A stretch of 64,000 nt of DNA. Source: Hyphomicrobiales bacterium. Lineage in GTDB: Bacteria; Pseudomonadota; Alphaproteobacteria; Rhizobiales; Beijerinckiaceae. How positions within the stretch are numbered: the first letter of the stretch is position 1; each line of letters begins with the position of its first letter. The translations under genes and the position numbers were made by a program. This document shows positions 51,318 to 60,055 of this stretch, piece by piece. Under the pieces are notes generated by a model. It had not been told where the DNA came from. It did no database searches and was given only the letters and a program-made list of their open reading frames with translations. The stretch covers positions 1-64,000 of the forward strand of contig CANGOE010000002.1 of NCBI GenBank assembly GCA_947455455.1. Reading direction: 5' to 3'.

Positions 51318-52382
51318 ATGCCAAGATGGCAACAATTGCTGATGCTCGCCATGGTGTTGTGTATCGCCGGTATCGGGGCACAGGCCGCCGATGGGCCGGT
51401 CGCCAAAGACGGGGTCTTTCTCGCCCGCGCCTTCAAGATCCATAGCGGCGAGGTGATGGACGAGGTCAAGCTCGCCTATAAAACCATCGGCGACCCTAAA
51501 AATCCGGCTGTGCTGATTCTGCACGGCACGGCCGGATCAGCACAGAACATGCTCGGCGAGGGGTTCGGCGGGCAGTTGTTCGGCAAAGGGCAGGCTCTGG
51601 ACTCTGAGCGTTATTTCATCATCCTGCCGGATGCGCTGGGGGCAGGCAAATCATCGAAACCTTCGGACGGGCTGAAAGCCAAATTCCCCGCCTATAATTA
51701 TGACGATATGGTCGATGCCCAATACCGGCTGGTCACCGAAGGCTTGGGGATCAAGCATTTGCGCCTTGTGCTCGGCAATTCGATGGGCGGCATGCATACA
51801 TGGGTTTGGGGGGTGCGCTATCCCGATATGATGGATGCCCTGGTGCCGCTGGCCTCGCAACCGACAGCCATGGCCAGCCGCAACTGGATGATGCGCCGGT
51901 TGATGATCGAAACCATCAAGGCCGATCCCGACTATCAAGGCGGCCATTACACCACCCAGCCCAAACTGGCCCGCCTAGCCAATGTCTTTTATGCCACCGG
52001 CACCAATGGCGGCGATTTGGGTTGGCAGGGGCAGGCCCCTACCCGTGCGAAAGCCGATGCGCTGGTTGACAAAGCCCTTGCCGCCCCTGCGCCAGCCGAT
52101 GCCAACGACTTTATCTACCAGTGGCAGTCCTCGGCCGATTACGATGTGTCACCGCAATTGGGCCGAATCAAAGCCCGCTTGCTGGCCATCAATTCCGCCG
52201 ATGACGAACGCAATCCTGTCGCCAGTGGCTTGATGGTCAACAGCATCAAACAGATCAAGCGGGCCAGACTCTATCTCATTCCGGCCAGCACTGACACGCG
52301 CGGACACGGCACGACCGGCTCTCAGGCCCAATTATGGGCCCCGGAACTGAAAAAATTCATGGCCGGCCTGCCGAAACCCTGA
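51318..52382 (+). CDS. Exported alpha/beta hydrolase of the homoserine-acetyltransferase (MetX) type
   Basis: A 354-residue MetX-like alpha/beta hydrolase with an N-terminal signal peptide (LLMLAMVLCIAGIGAQA, cut before ADGPVA). The nucleophile elbow is LVLGNSMGGMHTW (Ser), the Asp is in INSADDERNP and the His in TRGHGTTG. Biosynthetic MetX is cytoplasmic; the signal peptide and the lack of methionine genes nearby point to a periplasmic esterase or acyltransferase instead. It has its own start region after AGGGGGAACGGTC and is tail to tail with the glycosidase gene. Confidence 0.8.
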   Translation: MPRWQQLLMLAMVLCIAGIGAQAADGPVAKDGVFLARAFKIHSGEVMDEVKLAYKTIGDPKNPAVLILHGTAGSAQNMLGEGFGGQLFGKGQALDSERYFIILPDALGAGKSSKPSDGLKAKFPAYNYDDMVDAQYRLVTEGLGIKHLRLVLGNSMGGMHTWVWGVRYPDMMDALVPLASQPTAMASRNWMMRRLMIETIKADPDYQGGHYTTQPKLARLANVFYATGTNGGDLGWQGQAPTRAKADALVDKALAAPAPADANDFIYQWQSSADYDVSPQLGRIKARLLAINSADDERNPVASGLMVNSIKQIKRARLYLIPASTDTRGHGTTGSQAQLWAPELKKFMAGLPKP

Positions 52383-52387
52383 GCGGA

Positions 52388-53713
52388 TCAGGTCATTTTG
52401 GCCAGATCGGCTTTCATGGTTTGGGCGGGATGACCCGCCCATTCCAGCCACATGGCGGCGGTCCACGAGAAGTCGCGCCCCCCCAGACCATCGCCATTGC
52501 GCGGATCAAAGGCTTCCCTGAAGCCGTGGGTCATGATGCTGGTGGCCGAGGTCTGGCGCAGGCTTTCGGCGGCCTCCGCGAAACCGTAATGGGCCAGCCC
52601 GTCGGCAATCATCCGGTTGACGACAATCCAGACCGGTCCCCGCCAATAGCGCCGTGCATCGTAACTGGCATGATGGGGGTCGGAACTGGGGACCATGAAG
52701 GGGGTGTCGGCCTGCCATGCGGCCATCAAGGCCATCAGGCTATCGGCCTCCTGCCGGCTCGCCACTTTGGCATAAAGCGGCAGGAACGAGGCCGAGGTTG
52801 CGCAAGGGGCGAGTTCACCCGTCACAAGGTCAAGCGAACGATAGGTGCCGTCGGCGGCTTTCAAGCGGGCAAAGGCTTTGGTGGAGCGCGCAATCCAGTC
52901 CTGCAACTGCTGGGCTTCGGCCTTGCGGCCCAATATCCCGGCCAGCTCCAGCAGATCATGGTCAGCCCGCAGTAAAATGCACTGGATGCCGAGATCGCAA
53001 ACCCGCATCGACAGGTGGCGGGCCACCGACAGCCCGTCCCAGTTCAACGCTTTGGCCTCTTCGACCAGCGTCATCACACGGTTGTAGAACAGATCGGTCG
53101 GCCGCTCGGACGGATCGACAATCTTGTTGTCCTTGCGCAAGCCCGACACATCGACAGTGGGAATGATGGCCGATAGCGGACCATCCCAATCGGGTGAATT
53201 GTCACGGCCGGTCTCCCATGGATGCACCACCGTCACCAGACCGCTGGCCTCGGGATCGCGGATCGTATGCCACCAGTGGTGCGAGGCAAAGATCTTGTCG
53301 AAGACAGCACCGAGCCGGACCAAAGCGGCCTGCCGGTCCGGCTCAAGCTCAAAAATCATCCGCGCCGCGGTGGCGGCCACAGGCGGCTGGGTAATGCCTG
53401 TGGTGGGGGGCTGGTGATGGGTGCCCCAAGCCGATGGACCGGGATAGTAATGATCGGCAGGCGCATGGAACACAATGCTCGGCACCATGCCATCGGGCCA
53501 TTGTCCGACAAACAGGGTCTCAAGCTCCTGCCATGCGCGCGCGCAATCGAAGGTCGCAAAGCCCATCGCGACAAAGGCCGAATCCCAGTTCCACTGGAAC
53601 GGATAGACCGAATGATTGGGCACGGTATACCCACCACGGTCATTGCGCCGCAAAATATCGTAAGCAAGATCGGTGCAGGCTTGCGGGGTCATCGGCTGTG
53701 TGTGCGCACTCAT
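52388..53713 (-). CDS. Glycoside hydrolase of the GH63/MGH1-like (alpha/alpha)6 family
   Basis: A 441-residue cytoplasmic hydrolase with an (alpha/alpha)6-barrel feel, of the group that includes mannosylglycerate/glucosylglycerate hydrolases and GH63. Indicators are SVYPFQWNWDSAFVAMGFA near the N terminus (substrate-site Trp/Asp), ARRYWRGPVWIVVNRM, and GFREAFDPRNGDGLGGRDFSWTAAMWLEW at the C terminus with likely acid and base residues. It is the last gene of the LacI-controlled sugar ABC operon, 2 bp after the ATPase gene, so it should cleave the imported glycoside, possibly glucosylglycerol, glucosylglycerate or a disaccharide. Confidence 0.8.
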   Translation of the reverse strand: MSAHTQPMTPQACTDLAYDILRRNDRGGYTVPNHSVYPFQWNWDSAFVAMGFATFDCARAWQELETLFVGQWPDGMVPSIVFHAPADHYYPGPSAWGTHHQPPTTGITQPPVAATAARMIFELEPDRQAALVRLGAVFDKIFASHHWWHTIRDPEASGLVTVVHPWETGRDNSPDWDGPLSAIIPTVDVSGLRKDNKIVDPSERPTDLFYNRVMTLVEEAKALNWDGLSVARHLSMRVCDLGIQCILLRADHDLLELAGILGRKAEAQQLQDWIARSTKAFARLKAADGTYRSLDLVTGELAPCATSASFLPLYAKVASRQEADSLMALMAAWQADTPFMVPSSDPHHASYDARRYWRGPVWIVVNRMIADGLAHYGFAEAAESLRQTSATSIMTHGFREAFDPRNGDGLGGRDFSWTAAMWLEWAGHPAQTMKADLAKMT

Positions 53714-53715
53714 TT

Positions 53716-54753
53716 TTACAACGCTTTCCCTGTCTGTGTATCCATCACCACCACGCGGGCCGCATCCAGTTGCAAGCCGAGTGTCATGCCCCGTTCAATC
53801 TCGGCCTGCGGTGCGGCCACAACCCTGACACGCTCGCCCTTGACCATGCCTGTCAGCAACAGATGCGAGCCCATCGGCTCGATCACCCTGACCTCGAAGC
53901 CAAGCCCCTGATCGGCCTTAACCAATGCCACATCCTCGCCGCGAAAACCCAGCAAGACCGGCCCTTCATGGGCCAAGGGCATGGAGAAACCCGCGCAAGC
54001 CAACCTGCCGGCGGACGCTGTCATAGACAGGAAATTCATCGGCGGCGAGCCGACAAAACCGCCGACAAAGGTGCTCGACGGTTTGGAATAGATGCGGGTC
54101 GGCGTATCGATCTGTTCGATCACGCCTTTGTACATCACCGCGATCCGGTCGGCCAAACCCATGGCTTCGGTCTGGTCATGGGTGACATAAAGCGTGGTCG
54201 TGCCCGCCTCTTTCAGCACGCTTTTCAATTCGGCCCGCATTTCGAGCCGCAACAAGGCATCGAGATTGGACAAAGGCTCGTCCATCAGCAGGACGGCCGG
54301 TTCCACCGCCAGAGCCCGCGCCACGGCGACACGCTGGCGCTGGCCGCCCGACAATTTGGCCGGATAGCGATCGAGATAAGGCCCGATCTGCAACAAATCC
54401 GCGGCCCGTTTGACCTGCCGCTGGATGGTCGCCTCGTCACGCTTTTGCATCCGCAGGCCGAAAGCGACATTTTCAAACACCGTCAGATGCGGAAACACCG
54501 CATAATTCTGGAACACCATTGCCAGACCGCGCTTGGCGGGCGGCAGATCCGAGACATCCTGATCGCCGATCAGCACCCGCCCCGAACTGCGCGTTTCAAG
54601 TCCGGCGATGATCCGCAACAAAGTGGTCTTGCCGCACCCCGAAGGACCGAGCAAAGCAACAAATTCCCCGTCCGTCACGGTCAGATCGAGATGTTCGAGT
54701 GCCATTGCGGCCCCGAAGCGCTTGCTGACACCTTCAATCGTAATGGCTGCCAT
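53716..54753 (-). CDS. Sugar ABC transporter ATPase (UgpC/MalK type)
   Basis: A 345-residue ATPase: LGPSGCGKTT (Walker A), LSGGQRQRVAVARAL (signature), LLMDEPLSNLDALLR (Walker B), YVTHDQTEAM (switch). The C-terminal TOBE region (LLGFRGEDVALVKADQGLGFEVRVIEPMG) is complete. Proteins of this type are promiscuous and may serve several CUT1 importers. It is in an operon with two permeases and a binding protein, and could also drive the transporter at 30724-33835, which has no ATPase of its own. Confidence 0.92.
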   Translation of the reverse strand: MAAITIEGVSKRFGAAMALEHLDLTVTDGEFVALLGPSGCGKTTLLRIIAGLETRSSGRVLIGDQDVSDLPPAKRGLAMVFQNYAVFPHLTVFENVAFGLRMQKRDEATIQRQVKRAADLLQIGPYLDRYPAKLSGGQRQRVAVARALAVEPAVLLMDEPLSNLDALLRLEMRAELKSVLKEAGTTTLYVTHDQTEAMGLADRIAVMYKGVIEQIDTPTRIYSKPSSTFVGGFVGSPPMNFLSMTASAGRLACAGFSMPLAHEGPVLLGFRGEDVALVKADQGLGFEVRVIEPMGSHLLLTGMVKGERVRVVAAPQAEIERGMTLGLQLDAARVVVMDTQTGKAL

Positions 54754-54768
54754 GGCTCTGCGCCTCCC

Positions 54769-55590
54769 TCAGCGGCTGGTCACGCCCCAGAGGGCGAACA
54801 AATAGCGGCGCACCGCAAAGATAAACACCACCGACGGCACGATCAGGATGAACCCGCCTGCAAAACGGTAATGCAGGGGAGATTCGGACAGGACTGTCAG
54901 CAGATAGGCCGTCAATGTCCGTTGCTGGACCGTCAGAACCGAGGCGGCAAACACCTCGTTCCAGGAAATCACGAAGGCAAAAATCGCCGCCGCCGCCATG
55001 CCCGGCAGAGCCAGGGGCAACACGACTTTGACAAAGGCCTGCCAGCGGGTACACCCGAACACCCAAGCCGCCTCCTCCAATTCGCGCGGAATACCGGCAA
55101 ACAGGCTGGCGGTGATCATGGCCGCAAACGGCAAAGCCAAGGCGGTATGCACCAAAGACACGCCGAAAGCGGTATCATAGAGGCCGACACGGATGAACAG
55201 CACCGTCAAAGGCAGGGCCAATATCGCCAGCGGAAAAGCACGGGTCAGCAGGATCATCAGGCGGAACAGCGTCGCGCCCTTGAATGAAAAGCGCGCCAGC
55301 GCATAGCCGGCGGGTGCGCCCAATAACAGGGCCATCACCATGGTCAGGCTGGCCGCCAGCACCGAATTGAGAGCGGCATTCCAGACCCCGTCGATTTTCA
55401 GAAACACCGCCAGTTGATCGAGGGACAGGCTGGCAGGCCACAGGGTTTTGGGCCATTGATAGACAGCCGGACGGCCCCCGAATGCCCCCAGTCCGATCAA
55501 CCCGATCGGCAGAAGCACCCAGACGCACAGCACCGCCACGCCCGAACCATAAATCCAGCCTTTCACGGAACCGATTGACGGTTTTGTCAT
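54769..55590 (-). CDS. Sugar ABC transporter permease (MalG type)
   Basis: A 273-residue six-helix permease. The first helix is VAVLCVWVLLPIGLIGLGAFGG. The EAA loop reads EAAWVFGCTRWQAFVKVVLPLA. It overlaps the upstream permease by 4 bp and is followed 15 bp later by the ATPase gene. Together they form a CUT1-type importer. Confidence 0.9.
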   Translation of the reverse strand: MTKPSIGSVKGWIYGSGVAVLCVWVLLPIGLIGLGAFGGRPAVYQWPKTLWPASLSLDQLAVFLKIDGVWNAALNSVLAASLTMVMALLLGAPAGYALARFSFKGATLFRLMILLTRAFPLAILALPLTVLFIRVGLYDTAFGVSLVHTALALPFAAMITASLFAGIPRELEEAAWVFGCTRWQAFVKVVLPLALPGMAAAAIFAFVISWNEVFAASVLTVQQRTLTAYLLTVLSESPLHYRFAGGFILIVPSVVFIFAVRRYLFALWGVTSR

Positions 55591-56435
55591 GCCTGTGCCT
55601 CCGGCTTTTCGCGCAACAACCGCAGATAGACCGCCGTCGCCGCCAGCGAGATCACCATGATCAGCACCGCATAGGCCGCCGCCACACTGTAATTCTGGTT
55701 TTCGCGTTGCCAGACATAGGCCTCGCCGACCAGCACCGGAATATTGCGGCCGCCGATTGCATACACAGCGGCAAACACCTCAAAGGCCAGCACCGTGCGC
55801 AAAATCAAGGCCGATTGCAGGCTGGGCTTGAGCATCGGCAATGTGACACGGGTGAATTTTTGCCAACGCCCCGCACCGAAAATTTCGGCGGCCTCGCCGA
55901 ACTCCTTGGGGATCAATTGCAACCCGGCGACAATGATCACCAGAACCACCGCCGTCGACCGCCAGATTTCGGCCACCACCACCGCGATAAACAGCGTGAC
56001 AGGCGTTTCGGCATTCAACCAGGCGGTCGGGCTGTCGATCACCCCCATATGGAACAACAGCGTGTTGAGGTAACCGGTATTCTGCAGGATCGCCAACCAG
56101 ACCAGACCCGCCGCCAGATCGGAGACCCCCAAAGGGATGGTCCAGATCCACAACACCAATTCGCGGCCCTTCTGCATTTTCTGCAACATCAGCCCCATGC
56201 CGATGGCCAGCATCATTTGCAGGGGCACCACCGTCAGAACCAGCATGAAGGTGTTGCGGATCGAGACGTTGAAATTCAGATCATTCAGCATCCGCTGGTA
56301 ATTGCCCAAAAACCCCGCCGTACCGCCGTCAAACGACAGCACGATTGTCTGGACCAGCGGCACAGCAAAAAAGACCGCAAGAAACACACTTGCCGGAGCA
56401 ATCAGCATATAGGGCAACCAGCGTGAGGTCGGCAT
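55587..56435 (-). CDS. Sugar ABC transporter permease (MalF type)
   Basis: A 282-residue permease whose first helix is YMLIAPASVFLAVFFAVPLVQ. The EAA segment reads EAAEIFGAGRWQKFTRVTLPML. It is separated from the binding-protein gene by 68 bp that contain a strong stem-loop, and is coupled to the second permease by a 4-bp overlap. Confidence 0.9.
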   Translation of the reverse strand: MPTSRWLPYMLIAPASVFLAVFFAVPLVQTIVLSFDGGTAGFLGNYQRMLNDLNFNVSIRNTFMLVLTVVPLQMMLAIGMGLMLQKMQKGRELVLWIWTIPLGVSDLAAGLVWLAILQNTGYLNTLLFHMGVIDSPTAWLNAETPVTLFIAVVVAEIWRSTAVVLVIIVAGLQLIPKEFGEAAEIFGAGRWQKFTRVTLPMLKPSLQSALILRTVLAFEVFAAVYAIGGRNIPVLVGEAYVWQRENQNYSVAAAYAVLIMVISLAATAVYLRLLREKPEAQA

Positions 56436-56464
56436 GGTGTGTTGATATCCTCAAGAGGGAAAGT

Positions 56465-56489
56465 GGCACGCGGACCATGCCCGCGTGCC
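56465..56489 (-). other. Stem-loop between binding-protein and permease genes
   Basis: GGCACGCGG and CCGCGTGCC pair perfectly over 9 bp with a 7-base loop. It lies in the gap after the binding-protein gene. No T run follows on the minus strand. As in malE-malF, it probably stabilises the binding-protein mRNA or reduces read-through to the permeases. Confidence 0.55.
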
Positions 56490-56503
56490 GGTTTGTTCAA
56501 GCC

Positions 56504-57793
56504 TTATTTGACAGGGCAAGCGCCTTCGCTGGCCTTGTCGGGAGCCCAGCAAGGAGCCTTGGTGGCCGCCATGATCGAACGCATGACGTCGGCTTGCGCA
56601 TCAAGCGTGGCGCGGACAGGCTCGTTGCGCAGGACAATGCGCTGGAACGTGTCGACATAGACCTTGTTGAACTCGCCGCCCTTGTCACCCAGACCGACCG
56701 GCAACAAAGCCACTACGGCATCCTTGGCTGTCTGGGTCTTGGCCACGCCTTCGGCCAGCAGTTTCACACCCGGTGACAAGGTCGCAGGCAAAGTGGCATT
56801 GACCACCGGGAAGAAGCCAACTTCGGAAGCCGTGATCAACTGGGTTTCCGGCTTGGTCAGATGCAGGATCAGATCGGCCGCACCCTTGCGGTCGGGGGCG
56901 CCTTTGGCAATGGCCAGACCTGCAATCACCGGCATATAGGAGCGACCCTTTGGACCGGCTGGCGGGGCAACCACCAGATAGTCATTCGGGGACTGTTGCA
57001 AGGCATCCTTGACGCGGGCAATGTGATCCCATGCCACCCAGACTTCACCCGCCATCAAAGGCTCCTGCATGAAGTCATAAGAGGTTGAGTTGGGGTTGGA
57101 TTGTGCCCAGACGGCCTTGAAATCGTTCCACATCGCTTCAGCCTCGGCCGAACGGTATTCGGTCACCATCGAAGCGGTGTAGGAAGGATAGAGATTGCCC
57201 TGCAGGAAGCGGGCGAACAGACCCTTGGGGCCAACCGGGAAGCCGAGACGGCGCTGTCCGGTTTTCTCGTTCATCGCTTTGCCCCATTCAGCCAGTTGCT
57301 GATAGGTCAGCGCATTCACATCGGCCCCTGCGGGCAGGAAAGGCAGGGCCTTTTTGTTGACCACCATCACATAGGTGGCCTGCATCCACGGAATATACAT
57401 CTGCTTTGAAGTGCCGAGCTTGCCCAACTCCATCAGACCGGCGGGAATCCCGCGATCCTTCAGATTTGCGGCAACATCATCGATGGCATCCAGCGCGCCC
57501 ATCGGCAACAGCGGTTGCAATTCGCCATGCAAAGCGCCGACCAGACTGATCGTGTGCTTGTTGGCCTCGACCTCGGCTTTCATGCGCACGGTAAACGGTG
57601 ACGGCTCGTCAACCACATAGCTGGTTTTGGGCGCACCCTTCAAAATCACGTCGCGCACTTTCTGCGCCTCGTCGATCGGCCGCAACTGGGTCGACAGAAA
57701 GATCAGATCCTGGGCCTTGGCCACGGGGGCCGTGCCTCCCAGAGCCAAAGTCACAACGGCGGCAACGCCGGCGAGTAGAACAGTTTTACGCAT
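56504..57793 (-). CDS. Sugar ABC transporter substrate-binding protein (family 1)
   Basis: A 429-residue periplasmic binding protein. Signal peptide: MRKTVLLAGVAAVVTLALGGTAPVAKAQ. The mature part has IFLSTQLRPIDEAQKVRDVI at the start, MYIPWMQATYVMVVNKKALP at the hinge, and YMPVIAGLAIAKGAPDRKGAADLILHL near the middle. Four Cys-containing residues lie near the C terminus (APCWAPDKASEGACPV). ATG at 57793 lies behind GGAGGACGAGAC; the 57820 start is weaker. It follows the LacI gene by 36 bp in the same transcript. The sugar is not identifiable from sequence. Confidence 0.88.
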   Translation of the reverse strand: MRKTVLLAGVAAVVTLALGGTAPVAKAQDLIFLSTQLRPIDEAQKVRDVILKGAPKTSYVVDEPSPFTVRMKAEVEANKHTISLVGALHGELQPLLPMGALDAIDDVAANLKDRGIPAGLMELGKLGTSKQMYIPWMQATYVMVVNKKALPFLPAGADVNALTYQQLAEWGKAMNEKTGQRRLGFPVGPKGLFARFLQGNLYPSYTASMVTEYRSAEAEAMWNDFKAVWAQSNPNSTSYDFMQEPLMAGEVWVAWDHIARVKDALQQSPNDYLVVAPPAGPKGRSYMPVIAGLAIAKGAPDRKGAADLILHLTKPETQLITASEVGFFPVVNATLPATLSPGVKLLAEGVAKTQTAKDAVVALLPVGLGDKGGEFNKVYVDTFQRIVLRNEPVRATLDAQADVMRSIMAATKAPCWAPDKASEGACPVK

Positions 57794-57829
57794 GTCTCGT
57801 CCTCCACGGATTAGGGTCATTCTTGGTCT

Positions 57830-58840
57830 TTATCGGGTTGGTGGCGGTGCTGTGGATCCACGTTCGATCAGACGCACCTCTCTGATATCGTGAACGGGTG
57901 TGGCTTCGGGGGTCTTGATGCGCGCGAGCAACAGCGAAGCCAGACGCTCGCCGGTATCGGCGGGCGGCAATTCCATCGTTGTCAAAGCCGGATCGGTACG
58001 CGCTGAAGCAGGCAGGTTGTCATGGCCGATCACCGACAGATCAGCGGGCACGCTCAGTCCCAATTCCCTGGCGGCTTTCAACACGCCGTAAGCCATGCGG
58101 TCGGTGGCGCATATAAGGGCGGTCGGACGATGCGCACCGGCCAGCACATTCAGAGACACCGCATAGGCAGGATCGGTTTCGGCCGCACTTTCAATCGAGT
58201 GCGGCACAAGCCCCGCCGCCTGCATCGCCGCCTCGTAGCCATTGCGGCGCAAGGTCGCAAAGGTAAAGGCCGAAGGGGCCGCCAGATGCACAATATGGCG
58301 GTGGCCTAGGGCCAGCAATCGTTCGGTGGCCACGCTGAAGGCCTTCATGCCGTCGCCGTCGAGCAGGGAATAATCACCCGCCACATCCGAACGGCCCATC
58401 ACCACAAAAGGCGTATCCGTGGTCAGCAGATAGCGGATCCGCGCATCGTCGCGCCGCGCACGCACGACGATGATGCCGTCAGCGCGGCGGCCTTCGACAA
58501 TCCGCCGATAGGTTTTGATTTCCTCATCGCCCGGAGGTGCGGCCAGCAGGGTCAGATCATATCCGGCTTTGACAAAATGAGGCCCCATCGCCGCCAGCAA
58601 CTCGATATAGAGCGGCTCGCCGAACCGGCCATGGGCCGTGGGCAGGACCATGGTCACCACTTCGGTCTGCCCGCGCCGCAAACGCCGCGCCGCCGCATTG
58701 GGACGATAGCCGGAGGCTTCCGCCGCCGCCCTCACCCGCGCCCGTGTCAGCGCCGAGACATCGGTATAGTCATCCAGCGCCCGCGACACTGTCGTGATCG
58801 ACAAGCCCAGTGACTGTGCCAGTTCCCGAATGGTCGACAT
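57830..58840 (-). CDS. LacI-family transcriptional regulator of the sugar ABC operon
   Basis: A 336-residue LacI protein. The helix-turn-helix is TIRELAQSLGLSITTVSRALD, with a hinge RPNAAARRLRRGQ. The effector domain follows (VVTMVLPTAHGRFGEPLYIELL, then FVVMGRSDV and the DRMAYGVLKAARELGLSVPADL region). It is the first gene of the operon that runs leftward through binding protein, permeases, ATPase and glycosidase. Upstream is a 20-bp perfect palindrome at the promoter, so autoregulation and control of the whole operon are likely. It is distinct from the LacI protein at 35658-36707. Confidence 0.92.
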   Translation of the reverse strand: MSTIRELAQSLGLSITTVSRALDDYTDVSALTRARVRAAAEASGYRPNAAARRLRRGQTEVVTMVLPTAHGRFGEPLYIELLAAMGPHFVKAGYDLTLLAAPPGDEEIKTYRRIVEGRRADGIIVVRARRDDARIRYLLTTDTPFVVMGRSDVAGDYSLLDGDGMKAFSVATERLLALGHRHIVHLAAPSAFTFATLRRNGYEAAMQAAGLVPHSIESAAETDPAYAVSLNVLAGAHRPTALICATDRMAYGVLKAARELGLSVPADLSVIGHDNLPASARTDPALTTMELPPADTGERLASLLLARIKTPEATPVHDIREVRLIERGSTAPPPTR

Positions 58841-58903
58841 GATGCGCCCTTGTCCTCACCCCGTCCGATCCCGGCAATGTTGATTTTTATCGATGAGCCG
58901 GTG

Positions 58904-58923
58904 AATCCAAAACGTTTTGGATT
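58904..58923. promoter_or_regulatory. Perfect 20-bp palindrome, LacI-type operator
   Basis: AATCCAAAACGTTTTGGATT is a perfect palindrome centred on CG, as in LacI/GalR-family operators. It lies 64 bp before the LacI gene and overlaps the -10 region of the promoter below. A repressor bound here would block transcription of the operon. Confidence 0.8.
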
Positions 58924-58949
58924 TTGATCAGATCCATTATTCTTGTCAA
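58921..58949 (-). promoter_or_regulatory. Promoter of the LacI-sugar ABC operon
   Basis: On the minus strand a perfect TTGACA (-35, 58949-58944) stands 17 bp before CAAAAT (-10, 58926-58921). The -10 box is weak but overlaps the operator palindrome, which fits repressed rather than strong constitutive transcription. Confidence 0.65.
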
Positions 58950-59169
58950 GACACATCCTGCAGTTACGGCGTTTGGAGAGCGGGAATGACCGGTGGGCAA
59001 GACACACCCCAAGCCTGCCCCGTGACGTGATAGAATAGTCTTTCGAAATGCGTTTTATTGTAAAACGTTCAGATATATTGCGATATTCTTCGCAGTTTAA
59101 ATAGATTGCCCTTCGTCTCCGACAATATCCTGCCTGCTCATCTTCGATGTGGTGACGGGCGGGCATCTC

Positions 59170-59547
59170 ATGACAGTCAAACGGCAACAGGCAGGACGAT
59201 CAATCACACGATCCGTGCTGGTTATAGGGCTCTTGCTTCTTCCGCTCTGGCGGGGACAGGCAAAAGCGACCGTGATTACAATGGTCTGCCAAGATCCCTT
59301 GCGGCACTATTCGATTCTGTTTGATGACCGCAGCGGTGTGCTGATCTGGAAAAGCGCCTTTACAGAGGTGCAATACCAGTTGCGCCGTGTCCATTATGAC
59401 AAAAGAAAAATCACCGTGTGGGGTCGCACCCGTGATTATGGCAATGATTACTTGATGGAGATTTCGGACAAATCGTGGATCAAATATTTTTACGGAAATG
59501 GAAGCGATGAAACCGATCCATGCACAATTATCAGTAGAAAAAACTAA
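59170..59547 (+). CDS. Small secreted protein of unknown function
   Basis: A 125-residue protein with a signal peptide (SITRSVLVIGLLLLPLWRGQAKA). The mature part begins TVITMVCQDPLRHYSILFDD and has two Cys about 85 residues apart that could pair. Alternating hydrophobic and polar residues (VLIWKSAFTEVQYQLRRVHY, KITVWGRTRDYG) suggest a small beta sheet fold. Its content is more AT-rich toward the end. I do not recognise the family. ATG at 59170 is preferred to 59149. It stands alone between the LacI operon and mucR. Confidence 0.65.
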   Translation: MTVKRQQAGRSITRSVLVIGLLLLPLWRGQAKATVITMVCQDPLRHYSILFDDRSGVLIWKSAFTEVQYQLRRVHYDKRKITVWGRTRDYGNDYLMEISDKSWIKYFYGNGSDETDPCTIISRKN

Positions 59548-60055
59548 ATTGAACAGCCTTTCGGTAAATTCAATTGAACAAACATGATCATTTTAAACAT
59601 CGAAATTGACCAACAATATTTTATCTTTCCAATCCTGAATTCAATCAATATCAATGTGAACAACAAGAAAAAATGATCATGGCTCCTATTATGCCGTTTT
59701 TTCTTGTTTTTCTCAAATATTACTGCACTTGGCACCAAATAAGGCATTCCCAACGGACAGCCACAACAAAAATAACCGAAAAATGCTTCATTTTTCAGCG
59801 CTCTCTAATCACGGCATAATATAAGAGGGTTTGAAATGCCCTGTTTAATCCCTCTTGATTTCGCCTCACTTTTGATTCAATCCAGTAACATTCTGAAAAA
59901 GTTGAAATTTCAATGAAAATTCATGAAACGAAAACGGATGACCTGTTTTTTGAAAAAAAACCGCATAAGAATTATTGATTAATCAATTCAACTCAATTAT
60001 GTCGATTGTATTGAGCTTTATAGTCTTGATGAACTTTCATGTTTTGGAGAAGAAA
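59548..60055. other. AT-rich leader of mucR with a palindrome and a hairpin
   Basis: About 500 bp of AT-rich DNA with no convincing gene; the ORF at 59544-59753 on the minus strand lacks any recognisable feature. A 7-bp stem (AAGAGGG 59823-59829, CCCTCTT 59850-59856) with a 20-base loop and a perfect 14-bp palindrome ATTGATTAATCAAT (59974-59987) are visible. A possible weak promoter for mucR is TTGAAA (59950-59955) with TATTGA 17 bp later. The composition suits autoregulation by the MucR family, which prefers AT-rich sites. Confidence 0.45.

Larger units (their letters stand above)
58841..59169. other. Intergenic region with operator and promoter, otherwise gene-free
   Basis: The left part holds the operator and promoter of the LacI operon. 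Around 59061-59070 the sequence TGTAAAACGTTCAGA resembles half of the same operator but is not a good palindrome. A promoter for the small secreted protein gene that starts at 59170 must lie in the right part; none is clear. I find no RNA gene here. Confidence 0.4.

Noticed and set aside
53434-55287. 617-residue ORF on the plus strand
   Set aside because: It lies opposite the glycosidase, ATPase and permease genes. The translation is rich in Arg, His and Gln with no recognisable domain.
59058-59072. Second LacI operator (TGTAAAACGTTCAGA)
   Set aside because: Only the central AACGTT agrees with the good palindrome at 58904-58923; the flanks do not pair.
59544-59753. 69-residue ORF on the minus strand
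   Set aside because: AT-derived sequence in the mucR leader, without a ribosome site or any recognisable feature.
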